DNA of 64,000 nucleotides from Mixophyes australis (taxonomy: Eukaryota > Chordata > Amphibia > Anura > Limnodynastidae). The stretch spans positions 68,879,505-68,943,504 of the forward strand of contig JAVHZZ010000005.1 in NCBI GenBank assembly GCA_036250195.1, given 5' to 3'. Numbering within the stretch: position 1 is the stretch's first letter; each line of letters opens with the position of its first letter. The position numbers and the translations under genes were made by a program. Below, piece after piece: positions 13,654-25,861 of this stretch. Below the pieces are notes generated by a model, which did no database searches, was not told the origin of the DNA, and worked only from the letters and a program-made list of their open reading frames with translations.

Positions 13654-13830
13654 ACTCTATTAGATTATAATCTCTCTCATGAGCAGGGTCTTTCATAGCC
13701 TATGGTTTTGCATCTTTGTTTTTTGTCTACTTTGTATGCCCTTGTTTAATTTATGTTCTCTTTCCCCAATGCCTGGTGTTGCGGAGTACTATAGCTCCTT
13801 ACACATCGATGAGAATAATAGTAATAGATT
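13654..13830 (+). mobile_element. L2/CR1-type LINE 3'-UTR fragment
   Basis: The series attagattataatctctctc, then atgagcagggtctttc, then gtctactttgtatgccc is the typical 3' untranslated end of vertebrate L2 elements. It resembles 31938-32062 in this window. No coding part is attached. Confidence 0.65.
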
Positions 13831-13901
13831 AGCTCAATGCCAGCCTCCGATTCACTTGCATTCCCATTTGCAAGCCTATCATGTATAACTACTTTATGTT
13901 A

Positions 13902-14994
13902 GGGGGGTGCACCGGCCACTTTTGGGGTTTGGGGTTTTGGGTTCTGATTAGCTTGAGGTTTTGGATTCTGATTTGTTTTGCCAAAACACCCCACGAAAGG
14001 TTTTGGTTCTGATTTTGGGTTTTGGGTTCTGATTTTTTTTAAAAAAAGCATAAAAACTGTTAAAATCCATATTTTTTTTTTTTTCACTCCTACCCTATTA
14101 TTAACCTCAATAACATTCATTTCCACTCATTTCCAGTCTATTCTGAACACCTCACACCTCCCAATATTGATTTTAGGCCAAAAGGTTGCACCGAGGTAGC
14201 TGGGTGACTAAGCTAAGCGGCACAAGTGGGAGGCACAAACACGTGGCCCAACACGTGGCAGGATCAGTGGACTTAAACAGCAGTACCACTGGACTTATAC
14301 GGCAGGATCAGTGCCTTGCTTGCAGTCTCCTAGGTAACGCAAATAATCTGTACAAATATGCACACAGGGGCATGGCCAGTAAAATATGGAACACATACTT
14401 TATGGATAAACAATGTCACTACACTTCATTCCTGTTGCATGAGGGAAAAACAGGAAAGTCAAAGGCGACAGGAATAGACTACAATTTTTAGGAGACTTCC
14501 TAGAATTCAGGAAAAGTTGAGAATATTTGTGCACAATAGGTTTCAGGTATGATTTGTTATAAAACAGAATGCAACACCCCCCTCCCCCCCCCCACACCAT
14601 CACCACAAGACACACACACACAGACACATACACACACCTTTCAGGAGGGACTGTATCCTTCTAGTCTGCCCACACTATCTACAAGGGATAAACTCACCTA
14701 CAAACATTTGTGGACACAAAGTGATCATATGGTCACTTCATTCATAAGAGTTTGCAATAGCATCATTACCTACCATTGATGTATTAAACCCTACCTCTAT
14801 GATACTATTCACTACTAAAAACTATGATAACAATATTTCCTCGATGGAAACAGAGATCCGACGCGAGACTTGGACGTCATAGCCTCGGTTTCAATTTTTT
14901 TGGGCCGCCGGAAATACCTGAACAGTGCTCGGATCCCGTCGGATCCGCACTGTTCGGTGGGCTCAGATTAGCACAATCCGAGCCTGCTCATCTC
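13902..14994 (-). mobile_element. TA-flanked inverted-repeat element, copy A
   Basis: The element begins gggggtgcaccggccac and ends gagcctgctcatctc, with TA on each side (13900-13901 and 14995-14996). The same ends and the same interior (TTTTGGTTCTGA-rich tract, then aacctcaataacatt and catttccagtc) occur in copies B (27438) and C (50238). A is in the orientation opposite to C. A roughly 450-bp segment at 14340-14820 has no counterpart in the others and may be a later insertion. There is no transposase. The TA duplication suggests a Tc1/mariner-superfamily passenger, but that is inference. Confidence 0.72.
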
Positions 14995-14996
14995 TA

Positions 14997-16789
14997 CTTT
15001 ATGTTAAAGCAAAGTATTATCTAGGTCTGCCAACCAGTGTGCCTTATGCTAGTAGTGTTGTCATTAGTTTAATATCAACAACTCGAGCAAGTTAAATTCT
15101 TACAGTCACGGCTTTAGGGCTCATTGCTGTTGTGCATTTCTGATTTTATGAACCTATCCGCAAGAAATTATTTCTACTATTGTTAAATTCTATTACATTG
15201 GTTTAATATTGAATAATTGCTGAATGTGAATAGCAGAACGGAAGCATAGTGGTAATCATGTGTTTTTATCATCATGATGGAATTTATAGATGCAATGGCA
15301 GATATCTAATAGCAGTACAAGATAAAGAGTCTAATGTGCTTGGTCTGTGAGTGTTGCTTTCTCCAGGAAAGATATGTTTTACACGCTAATCAAATATAAA
15401 GCACTTTAGGTGGCTATTAGATTGTTGTGAGTCATAAAACAACAGTTCTGATTTACATTAAGATAACATAGCTTGTTTTGTTTCCATGGGCTGCCCATAA
15501 AAAGTGCTTTCTGTAACAAACCATAGATTTTAAAGTCCATTTCTATCAAGTGTACCTCTTAAAGGAAACCCTAAAAATGAAAACACTTTTTCAAAAATGG
15601 ATTAAACAGAATCAGAAATATATTAATCACAAGGACTTCAATTTCAATAACTCCGCTTTCTTTAGATATCATGAGTACTTTACTAACATGGAAACTTTGT
15701 ATATTTTTTTAAACAGCTATCACTGGCAATGTTCAATTCTCAGGATACATCAACCCTATATGGGTGATAGATATTATAGATGTGTGTGTGTATGCGTGTG
15801 ACGGCTAAACGATATGGCTGTAATTTAGAAGGACATTCACTTAACATATAGGTGACTGACCTACAATAGCAAAACTAATCCACTTAATGATAAATGGAAC
15901 AATACATTATCAGTATTACCAGCATATACTGCTAGATCAGAGAGCACATGCTAACTCTGTAGTCTGCTTAGTCCTTGGTATATTGCCATATATAGATAGA
16001 ACGGTCTAAACTTGTGGATTAACAGCTGGGTCTGAGCATATTAAAGTTTAACCCTTATTGGGCTTTACAAGACAATATGTATATGTATTGTATAGGTCAA
16101 CAATAACGGACACATTTCAAATCTATATGTAGTCTTTATTACATCAGTAGTATGAACAGTGATTTATTAACCACTCTAAAAGACCAAAGTGACAATACAT
16201 TGTGTCATTTATAAATTAATTGCTTCAGAGTGAATTGAAGCAATATAAAGGTCCTTATTGAATAACCGTCATCGCATTAATTAATTCACACCACATATAT
16301 CTTTATTAATGAATGTTACCTCAGAATAACAAAACGTTTTCAATAAGAGAGTGACTAATAATATTATACATTGACAATTTATATATGTTGGTATAAAGTA
16401 GCAGGGCATAGCAAATTCTGCTATTTTAACTCACAATTATAGTCACAATTATTTTAATATTTCGCTATTTGAACTAGGAGGGATTATTTTAATGTATATC
16501 AATAAAGACATAGATATTTTAGTAACTATGATCGCTGAGTGCCTCCAATTACATAATTCTTCCCTATCCCTCTCCTTTTTGTCTCTACATTAATGTTGGT
16601 GTAGGAGTGCACCCACCAGTAAAGATACAATTTTCAATCTTAGAAGTTATAGATATTATTAAACTGGTAGCGATACCTAGTGCAGTGGTATTCTCTTCTA
16701 CAATGTTCAATTACAGCCTGGGTCAAAATTTAAACTCTATAGGCTGAAAGCTCAAGTTTTCTCTGTCTGCGTGCATTCTCGTCTGACAT
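14997..16789. other. AT-rich non-coding DNA
   Basis: No recognisable gene. A short (TG)n run lies at 15779-15800. Confidence 0.5.
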
Positions 16790-16792
16790 ACA

Positions 16793-17105
16793 GGGCCTGA
16801 TTCAATAAGGAAAGTAAACCAATAAAATAAGTAACTTTTCACCTTGGCAAACCATGTTACAATGCAAGGGGTGCAAATTAGTTTATTATTTTGCACATAA
16901 GGAAAATACTGGTTGTTTTTTCATGTAGGATGCAACTACTTTTATTTTTAAACTAACATTTAAAGTTGATCTAGGACATGCCCTACCCTAACTATAAATC
17001 TGTCCTAACATTTTAAATTTACCTCCCCCTCAAATGCAACATGGTTTTGCCAAGGTGCAAAGTTACTATTTTTTTTTGTTTTACTTTCCTGAATGAATCA
17101 GGCCC
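16793..17105. mobile_element. Harbinger-like MITE with exact 3-bp duplication (ACA)
   Basis: The ends gggcctgattca and tgaatcaggccc are a perfect 12-bp inverted repeat. The match extends through aaggaaagtaaa and tttactttcct, with small gaps. The flanking triplets at 16790-16792 and 17106-17108 are both aca. The length is 313 bp, with no coding capacity. Confidence 0.82.
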
Positions 17106-17805
17106 ACAGTGTTAATAAGGACTAACTGGATACCCATCAATGTGTTCATTACTGTCATCTTTTTTTGTTTGCTTTATATAACTAAAACAATTTGCATATC
17201 TTTTAAATGATTAAGGCATTGACACATTTTGTGTCCCAAACTTACGAGTCAAATCTCTGTTACAAAGACTGCAGACTTGCATGTGTATGTTGAGTAGCAC
17301 TGTCATTACGCCTAATGATAGTGTAGATATGTGGCTTGCAATGTTAGTTTTAAATGAGAAAGTTGCATTACCCTATATTTATAAAATATAATGTATGAAG
17401 TGTCAAATATACAATAGAGAATAGTGTTTTTAGTGTTATTAGAACATGAAACTGTCATTAGATATAAACAGACCCACTCTTTTTTTTTTTTACCACTTTA
17501 TACATTCATTAGGAATCTCCTTTCTTGCAGTAGTCCAATTAGCCAATAAGAAATACAAATGGACATCAACAACTTAACATAATATAGCCAAAAATGAATA
17601 AAGTACTATATACAAATAGCCATTCAGGGGAGTCTAGACACTTTTGTTGGAGTAGTCACCGTCATTATCACCTATCTTTACACCAGGCTTCCAGTACTTA
17701 CAAAGGTTATACCTAAGGTGAGGCCATGCGATGCGGTTGTGGGACTTGCGATTAACTCACAGCAACACTCGCAATCTATCTTCCCATCTGCCTGTTACAA
17801 TCTTA

Positions 17806-18686
17806 GGCTAGGTACACACTGAAGAATTTTCCGACTGACCTGTTATCTCAAACGATTGTACCTACGATTGAAGGTCTGATCAGTCTGGAGATTCATGTAT
17901 GCACACTGACACAATTTACCTTCAGATCTGTGCTCTTCATCATGTCCTCTAGTTTTCAGAGAATGACAGCACAATATTCATTCATTCATTCTTGTCACAT
18001 TGTCACACTGATTAAAATGCCTTGTTATAGCTACACACGTCCTAACAAATTCCTTTAGCTTCTGTTACTCAGAAACTAAACATTCTGTTTTAGAACAAAC
18101 AAATGAATTATTCCTTCTACAGCACTTTCTACATTTATTCACAGGGACATCCATTGCTAGCATCAGCTGAAAAGAACACGACTCTATGGAGATCGTGAGC
18201 ATGAGTGCATTTACTCTATATGATCGGTCGGTGATTGATCGGAAAATATGAAACAGTAGAACCAACCAAATGAAAGGATGATCGGCACTTTGGGATGACT
18301 TTAAATGATCGTGTTACTATACACTCACAAGATATCTGACTAAACTGTCGGCTGATTGGAGGTTTTTCGTGCAATAATCAGGCCATTGTGTACCTATCAT
18401 CATCATCACCATTTATTTATATAGCGCCACTGATTCCGCAGCGCTGTACAGAGAACTCATTCACATCAGTCCCTGCCCCATTGGAGCTTACATTCTAAAT
18501 TCCCTAACATACACACAGACAGAGAGACAGAGAGACAGAGAGACAGACTAGGGTCAATTTTGATAGCAGCCAATTAACCTACTAGTATGTTTTTGGAGTG
18601 TGGGAGGAAACCGGAGAACCCGGAGGAAACCCACGCAAACACGGGGAGAACATACAAACTCCACATAGATAAGGTCATACCTAGCC
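17806..18686. mobile_element. Harbinger-like MITE (TTA duplication) interrupted by a V-SINE
   Basis: The left end is ggctaggtacacac and the right end is the inverse, split by a SINE so that gtgtacct ends at about 18395 and acctagcc resumes at 18679. TTA flanks both sides (17803-17805 and 18687-18689). Without the SINE the element is about 600 bp. The right arm being cut inside its terminal repeat proves the SINE arrived later. Confidence 0.78.
18396..18677 (-). mobile_element. V-SINE, 5'-truncated
   Basis: Read on the - strand, it contains the conserved V-SINE centre (gtgtggagtttgtatgttct, then gcgtgggtttcctccgggtt, then caaaaacatactagtaggtt) and the tail with cgctgcggaatcagtggcgc. It ends in a (GAT)n repeat at the left. 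The tRNA-derived head with the A and B boxes is missing. It sits inside the MITE at 17806-18686, with tacct repeated at both junctions. Confidence 0.85.
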
Positions 18687-18689
18687 TTA

Positions 18690-19310
18690 CTTTCTCGCTG
18701 CCTTAAAATAATTTAACCACACCTACTAAGATGTTAAGTTAAGTAGAGAAGAGTTGGTGGAAAAAAGTCAGACAATCTTTACATGCAGTTGGTATATTAA
18801 AACAATGACACTTATTGTCTTATTTATTAAGCAAAAAAGAGGTATATATCGGACAATGTTAAAGAGCAGTTTAGAATAATAATTTAGACCACATCTAATT
18901 CAATATTTATTTAAGTGAATACATATTTTTCAAAGGTGGGTAAACTGAAAGACAAAACACCATCATCAATACACATCTTTCCAACTTTATCATCATCATT
19001 ATCATTATTCTCATTATGATCATCATCATTGCTGTTCTTTTCACCATGAGAGAATTTATGTATTTGAAGAAAGCAATGCAAGATTAAAGTATACCCAAAT
19101 ATACTGTTGTATTTGGCCAGCAAATAAATGGAAACATAGAAAGGCAATATTGCAGCTTTATAAAGATAAAGTGTATTTTGATAATCCAGAACCACACCTG
19201 TTGCAGTAATTAATTACATGAAAACAGACAGTTGATGAAAGGTAAATCTAAATGTACAAAACATACATCTACCAAGTTATTCACTACAGTATACCTATTA
19301 AAGATATATA

Positions 19311-19312
<2 letters not shown>
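18690..19312. other. AT-rich non-coding DNA with a short (CAT)n tract
   Basis: Nothing coding is seen. An imperfect (CATCAT)n tract lies at 18990-19030. Confidence 0.45.

Positions 19313-19366
<54 letters not shown>
19313..19366. repeat. (TA)n microsatellite
   Basis: An uninterrupted run of TA dinucleotides of about 50 bp. Confidence 0.95.
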
Positions 19367-19369
<3 letters not shown>

Positions 19370-19766
19370 GATGTGAACCGACCATATGTAAATAATCTGA
19401 GCAGTGTAGACCAGCAATGTATATAAGGATCAGGTAGACTGTTTAATAGACACAGTTGTGCAGCAATCGAGATTCGTTTAAAAGACAATGAGAGACTTTT
19501 CTCCTTTCACACAACCAAGGGCAATGAGTGGGAAACAAATTTCAATTTCGGATAGATTGAATTTCTCAACTCTACTGCAAACTGGTCCATTGTAATTTTG
19601 TACACAAGGCATTCTTGCATCTGCCAGGACAAGTTGTTAAGTTATGCCTTATACCATCAATCTTTCTTTGATCTTTCTTTGTTATTGTCTAGGACAATTT
19701 TACAAAAAGTGAAACTAAAAAGGGATTAACTAAGTCTAGAAATATAAAAATCATATATATATATAT

Positions 19767-19900
19767 GTTTATATAAAAAACATGTTGTGAGCCACATATG
19801 TTGTAACTATATACTAGCAGGTCAGATCCTAATGAAATCGTGATATCATTATTATAACTTATTTCTGTGAAACCTAAAGTAATTTGAAACAAATCACATA
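19767..19900 (-). repeat. Left arm of a 134-bp inverted duplication
   Basis: The reverse complement of this stretch matches 21208-21341 with only about four mismatches over 134 bp. The matching part starts near gatttgtttcaaattac and ends with atataaacatata. It has no coding content. The arms are about 1.3 kb apart and enclose the TA tracts and the hammerhead-bearing fragment. Confidence 0.88.
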
Positions 19901-19906
19901 TCACAG

Positions 19907-20430
<524 letters not shown>

Positions 20431-20431
20431 T

Positions 20432-20488
<57 letters not shown>
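20431..20488. repeat. (TA)n microsatellite
   Basis: A TA run with a few tg interruptions, flanking the hammerhead-bearing fragment on the other side. Confidence 0.93.
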
Positions 20489-20491
<3 letters not shown>

Positions 20492-21207
20492 ATTTAGTCT
20501 GCTATGATGCTATAAGCCATTCCAAACATTCAGTTTGAACAAACTGCACAATAATAACCATAACCCATCTCAGGAAAAAATCATGTCGTTGTTCTTGCAA
20601 TAATGTATTCACACATAACATACGATATGCACTATTTTAGATATTTATTGTGCTACTAGTAAATGTAAATTAATAGTCCATTCATTAAAATAGTGTTTAT
20701 CACTGTGAATTGCAATGGGATATATTTTATGAACATCAAATATTTTGTAGCAGTATGATAAATAACATTTTATTTCAGGCAGTCAAAACTTACTTAAACA
20801 ATTCTGTTAATAAGTGCAGGAATTTAAGATATTTAGTTAACTTTGATTCTCAATTTTTCTAAATGTACTTTAGATAGATTAAATTGAGAAGATCTTCATA
20901 GAACAATATTATTGAAACATGGATTACAATATATTATATCCCCATTTGACACGTGCCCTTTCTTCAAAGAACTTATATCAGATTAGGTGCACAAGATTAA
21001 TGACTTCACTTCAGATAATTGTAATGTAAACAACAGGGTACCCAGAAGTAATTTAATATTACACTGATTTCTGAGTAAATAAACGCTGCTAGTTTCCTGT
21101 ATGACTTCCTACTAGATTAGATTCTATGTATTACCATGTAACCAATGCACTGCTTACTCTGATTTAAAAATATGTCTTACTGTACATAATCAGTGTCTTT
21201 CTGGATT
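20489..21207. other. AT-rich non-coding DNA
   Basis: No gene or known repeat. It is part of the spacer between the arms of the inverted duplication. Confidence 0.5.
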
Positions 21208-21341
21208 GATTTCTTTCAAATTACTTCAGGTTTAACAGAAATAAGTTATAATAATGATATCACAATTTCATTAGGATCTGACCTGCTAGTATATAGTTAC
21301 AACATATGTGGCTCACAACATGTTTTTTATATAAACATATA
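21208..21341 (+). repeat. Right arm of the 134-bp inverted duplication
   Basis: The inverted partner of 19767-19900, about 97% identical. Its outer end (aaacatatagtaataatag) departs from the left copy, which runs into TA repeats. Confidence 0.88.
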
Positions 21342-21445
21342 GTAATAATAGATCCACAGTAATGTAACTAAAGAACAACTTCATTGCTACACATGGTTTG
21401 ACTAGTCAAAGCCATCTCTACAGTACACTGTCAATGTATGCATGA

Positions 21446-21755
21446 CAGTGGCGGATCCAGGGGGGGAGGTCGGGGCGATCGCCCCCCCCTAGCAGACACT
21501 TGCTGCCGACGGCTGCACAGTATGTGCAGGTCCGTCCAGCCGTGACAGGCAGGGACAGTGTGCTGCCCGGCTGCTATGACTGTGTTTAAAACACAATCAG
21601 AGCAGCCGGGCAGCACACTGTCCCTGCCTGTCATGGCTGGACGGACCTGCACATAGTGTGCAGCCGTCGGCAGCCTAAGATGTTAGAAAGGGGCGGGGCC
21701 TAAATTGCTCCCCCTAAATCGCCCCGGGTACAGCATTTTTCTAGATCCGCCCCTG
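21446..21755. mobile_element. hAT MITE with perfect 8-bp duplication and long hairpin
   Basis: The element begins cagtggcggatcc and ends ctagatccgcccctg, a hAT-type terminal repeat. It is flanked on both sides by the exact 8-mer atgcatga (21438-21445 and 21756-21763). Inside, 21510-21677 is a near-perfect palindrome with arms of about 80 bp, for example cggctgctatgactg against cagagcagccg. The RNA would fold into one long hairpin. The length is 310 bp, with no coding capacity. Confidence 0.9.
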
Positions 21756-21927
21756 ATGCATGAAGATATAATGCTGTCCTAAACCACCACCACTGAATCT
21801 TGAAAAAGGAAAGGGCTAGCAGGTGTAAAAATCCTTTAATTCTTCTCAGAACAAATAGTCACAAAACAAAACACTAATGACATGTTACAGTGAAAAATGT
21901 GGTTACATAATTTAGGGATAGTAACAA

Positions 21928-22438
21928 TATTATTATTATTATTATTATTATTAACCTTTATTTATAGGGTGCCACATGAGGTCCGCAGAACCGTACAGAA
22001 GGAAAACAACAACAGTACAAGATATAACAGTACAATACAGTAAACAAATAACACTACAACGCTCAACACAGCTACTGGGGACAGCTACTGGGGTGTTAGG
22101 GGTATATTCATCGCAAGTTAAAATCTGTGCTCATTAGTATGGGTGCAACTAACAGTTTAAAGCCACCGAAAGAGGTGTAAAAACAGTGGTGGAGTGGAGT
22201 TAATTGGCAGAGAGCCAAAGGCGGAGGTGCACTGTGTAGTTGGTGAGCAAAAGTTATAAGTAATGAAAACAGGAGGGGAGAGGTCCCTGCTCACTAGAGC
22301 TTACAATCTAAAGGGGAAGGGGGCAGACAAACAGTTGACATATGGGGGTGAGCCAATGTAAGGGGATATGAGGGCAAGAAGCAGAGTGGGAGAGATGGAG
22401 GATGTTAGAAGGTGAGTTACACTACATAGTGAAATGGT
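21928..22438 (-). mobile_element. L2-type LINE 3'-end fragment with (TTA)n
   Basis: A (TTA)n run at 21930-21952 begins a segment that, on the - strand, carries the L2 3'-UTR signature around 22290-22310 (gattgtaagctctagtgagc). It is similar in layout to 52397-52625. There is no coding part. Confidence 0.6.
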
Positions 22439-22439
22439 T

Positions 22440-23045
22440 GTATCACTTGCACCAGCTACAGGCAGGGCCGGATTAAAGGAATGGAGGCCCCTGGGCTAAG
22501 CGGGCTTCCATTCCCCTGTGAGCTACCCCCCCTCCCCCCCTGAGCTGCCCCCCACCCCAAGCGCTTACCTATTTCTGTTGTCCTGTCACTCTAGTCCTTC
22601 CGCGGCACGCTGTAAACTCCTTACTGATAGTGAGATTCACAAGATCTCTACAGTAAGGAGATTACTGAGCGCTGCTGAAGGACTACAGTGACAGGCTCAG
22701 CCGCTGAGCACTGTCAGGGGCCCCCTGGATGCCCAGTTAGACCTCGGGTTAATCCAGCCCTGGCTACAGGTAGGGTGTAAGTGCCAATTACTTGTGATGA
22801 CGGTCTCGTACGCATGCTAGAAAATGTGTTTGCAGTCAGGAAAAAATGCATTTTATGTATAGTAGATATTAACAACATCCTCATAAATGTATTTTATGAA
22901 AAAGAAAAAATACATCTGTATTCAGCAACAGACGTATCTTCAGATCTCCTCCTAGTTGTATACGGACATGTGTATGCCCAATTTCTGCATTTTTTAAAAA
23001 TAGCGCAATTAAAGTTCGTTTTTGCCTTAATAAATCAAGTCCTAA
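22440..23045 (+). mobile_element. Non-autonomous ~680-bp family, copy 2 (5' truncated, interrupted)
   Basis: The part at 22763-23045 aligns with 8770-8880 and with the reverse complement of the 33434-34101 copy (tgatgacggtctcgtacgca, then aacaacatcctcataaatgt). It ends near ataaatcaagtcc, a terminal-repeat remnant. A hAT MITE (22463-22762) is inserted at gctacagg. In copy 1 the corresponding bases are gctacaag, which marks the empty site. Confidence 0.68.
22463..22762. mobile_element. hAT MITE with perfect 8-bp duplication (gctacagg)
   Basis: The element begins cagggccggattaa and ends ttaatccagccctg, a 14-bp inverted repeat with one mismatch. The exact 8-mer gctacagg lies on both sides (22455-22462 and 22763-22770). 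The length is 300 bp. It is inserted into an older element (22440-23045), so its relative age is known. Confidence 0.9.
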
Positions 23046-23587
23046 TGTTCAGTTGGGATAAAAAAAAATTGACCTTGAACAATTATTCACTTTGTATATT
23101 TAACAACATTACCTTTCATCTATTTGGCCTGTTGGATTAGCATTACAGTGTCATACACAATCCAGCTAACCTGGTAAAATAACTTTAAAAATATCCTCTG
23201 GCAATTTCAGTTGTCTGCTTTGAAATCCATAAATGCAGAATAAGAATTTCATTTAGAATATGTAACAATATAGCAGCCTCTACAATGATATCTGAGTTAT
23301 TAATAAAATATGAGAGATCACATTGGCTATGCTTATTGTCCTTAAAAGGCCAAATGTGTATTAAAGTCCATGAACATCTTCTTTGAATGTAATTAGACAA
23401 AAAGCATTTATTTTTATTACTAAAGTGTGTTTGGTTTCACTGCAAATATTTAATTGCATAAATTGAAAAAACAAGTTGGTTGTATGAACTTTGTTTCATA
23501 CTCATAACTATTGTATGAATCTAAGCTTGTGCAAACATTTTGAATAGACTCCAGACAAAACAGTTAAAATTGCTTCAAAAACATTAA

Positions 23588-23760
23588 GAGGTATATTTAC
23601 TAAACTGCGGGTTTGAAAAAGGGGAGATGTTGCTTATAGCAACCAATCAGATTCTAGCTGTCATTTTGTAGAATGTACTAAATAAATGATAACTAGAATC
23701 TGATTGGTTGCTATAGGCAACATGTCCACTTTTTCAACCCCACAGTAGTAAATCTAGCCC
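23588..23760. mobile_element. Palindromic 175-bp MITE, copy 1 (TAA duplication)
   Basis: A nearly complete palindrome. The arms contain gttgcttatagcaaccaatc and its inverse, around a short tcattttgtagaatgtac centre. TAA flanks both ends (23585-23587 and 23761-23763). The family has five copies in this window. The arms contain inverted CCAAT boxes. Confidence 0.88.
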
Positions 23761-23763
23761 TAA

Positions 23764-24790
23764 GAATGCATTGGCAGTTTTGAAGAGCTTTTTGAGTGTA
23801 TTTTGTTTTTATTTAGTCCTGTTTTATGTACTTCGAGAGCACACGTGTTTTCATAACTCCAATGGTTTGAATAGAGCTCCACTGTAGCAATTATATTATT
23901 TACTGATGTTTATGAGTTAAATAAGATATACTTATTAAAACAAGCACATAAATACACCCTTAATTATACTCAAGTACTTGTCCAAATTAAAGTGATTTGC
24001 AAGCCTAAGATTTGTGCTAAAGTCTAAATGCCACTTAGATAACAGGCTGTCCATTATTCATCATGATCTTTATTCTGCCACATGTTTTAATGTTTCTTTG
24101 GGGTTTTAACCCACGATATAATGCTCTGTTTTATTTATTTACATATGCATTTAAAATGCATAATGATTATTATTGGTAAAATGCATTATTTTATACAAGG
24201 TTTGTTATAGTTTGAATTATTCCACTGTGGAGATGGTTTGCGGCAGTGCCACTGTAAATGTGACATAGAAGGAAGAATCCTTTAAATCCAGCCTTGTATG
24301 ATTTTTCAGTAGCATGTATCACCTATTATTATTTCTTTCCCTCAGACTGATAATATGCAAGCATGTTAAGGTGTGCAGTGTTTCATTTCTCCTGATAATG
24401 CCACATTTTATGTCACATTTCAGGTTTTAAATAAGCTAATTCTATAATTTTCTAACTCTGCTGTATCTCTAAGTAAAGCATTCTGCCATTGAGGTTGAAA
24501 GAGGCAAAGAGTTCCCTTTGGCTGTGAAACTGCCACATTGCATTTACCCACTTCAGATTATGGGAAGCAGCGATTTCCACTGCAGTGAAAGCAGTGCAAA
24601 TCCCACAATCAGCTTAATTATCTGGAAAAACGGATGCCAAAGTTATGATGCTTAACTTGCTAACAACATTACTGCAGATGCCATAATACACTCCAAACTT
24701 TGGTGTTCTTGCTTAATTATATTTTTTAAGAATATATACTGTAATTTCCATATGGATACATTTTACTAAAACAGTTTATTTTTTATTATT
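23764..24790. other. AT-rich non-coding DNA
   Basis: No gene or known repeat. The segment 24480-24700 is less AT-rich than its surroundings and non-repetitive. It could be checked for conservation. Confidence 0.4.
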
Positions 24791-25165
24791 TTTTTGAAAC
24801 AATTTTTTTTATTGTTTATTTAAACAGGTTTACACGTATAAAACATCAGCAATGAGTTGTATAAATGGAGAAGAACATAAATACATGTGGATAAAATTAA
24901 AACATCTGCAGGACGTATGAAAAATAAAGTGATGTAAAATCCACATGTAGATTTGGTGTATATAATTCAAAGAGAAAAAGTTTGTAGGTGAGGGGAGACA
25001 TACAGGGGGTTAAGGGGGAAGAGAAGGAAGGTATCTGATGAGGGAGAGAGAAAAATAAAGATGAGTGAGTTTGACTATGGTAACTAGAGCAAGAGATTGG
25101 TATATTTAGTCAGTCATCTCCAATCAGGAAGAAGTAATTAGATAGTAAGTTAAACTAAGAGAATG

Positions 25166-25861
25166 TCAAACGGTAGAAAGGGGCGGTTCTGCTTCATAAA
25201 AGGATGTCCAGGGGTTCCACACAGCTTTGAATTGAATTGGAGTATCGTTGAGGGAGGCGGTTATACTTTCCAATCGATATGTTGACCATACAAAATTTAT
25301 GGTCGCAGTAAGTGAGGGTGGGATCGAGTTCTTCCAGTGCGAAGCAACCAGGCAGTTAGCTGCATTAAGAATATGTCTAATTAGTTTTTGAGTTGGGCGG
25401 GATATATTAGGGAGAGGTCTAGGGAGTAATGAAAAGAGCGGTGTGTCAGGAATTTGAATGTGAGTAATGGAGGATATCAACTTATGGACTTGTTGCCAGT
25501 ATGAGACTATCTTGGGGCAGGACCACCAAACGTGCAGCAGGGGGCCTCTGCAACCACACTCCCTCCAACACCTGTCCGAGGAGGCTGGGAATATAGTATG
25601 AAGACGCGATGGGACCAAGTACCATCTACTATATATTTTGAATGAATTTTCTTTGATTCGAACAGAGATAGAGGTTTTAGCCAGATTAGTTCTAATCTTG
25701 GTCCACTCTTTAGGATCTATAATCTCTCCTGTGTCTTTTTCCCACGCGAGTTCATGTGGTTCTTTAGATGGAAGGCCATAATTGTTTAATAGTTGGTATA
25801 ATGAGGATATGAGGCCTCTCGTGGAGTTTGGGTGCTTGCAGAATGATTCTAAGGGAGAGCA
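25166..25861 (-). pseudogene. Tx1/L1 ORF2 C-terminal fragment
   Basis: The coding similarity continues past the stop. DRCWRECGCRGPLLHVWWSC is the C-terminal Cys-His motif of L1-clade ORF2, followed by a typical ANCLVASHWKNSIPP stretch and a final WNPWTSF. It is separated from the RT fragment by a stop and about 240 bp of broken frame. The residue region around 25620-25860 is too decayed to read in one frame. Confidence 0.8.
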
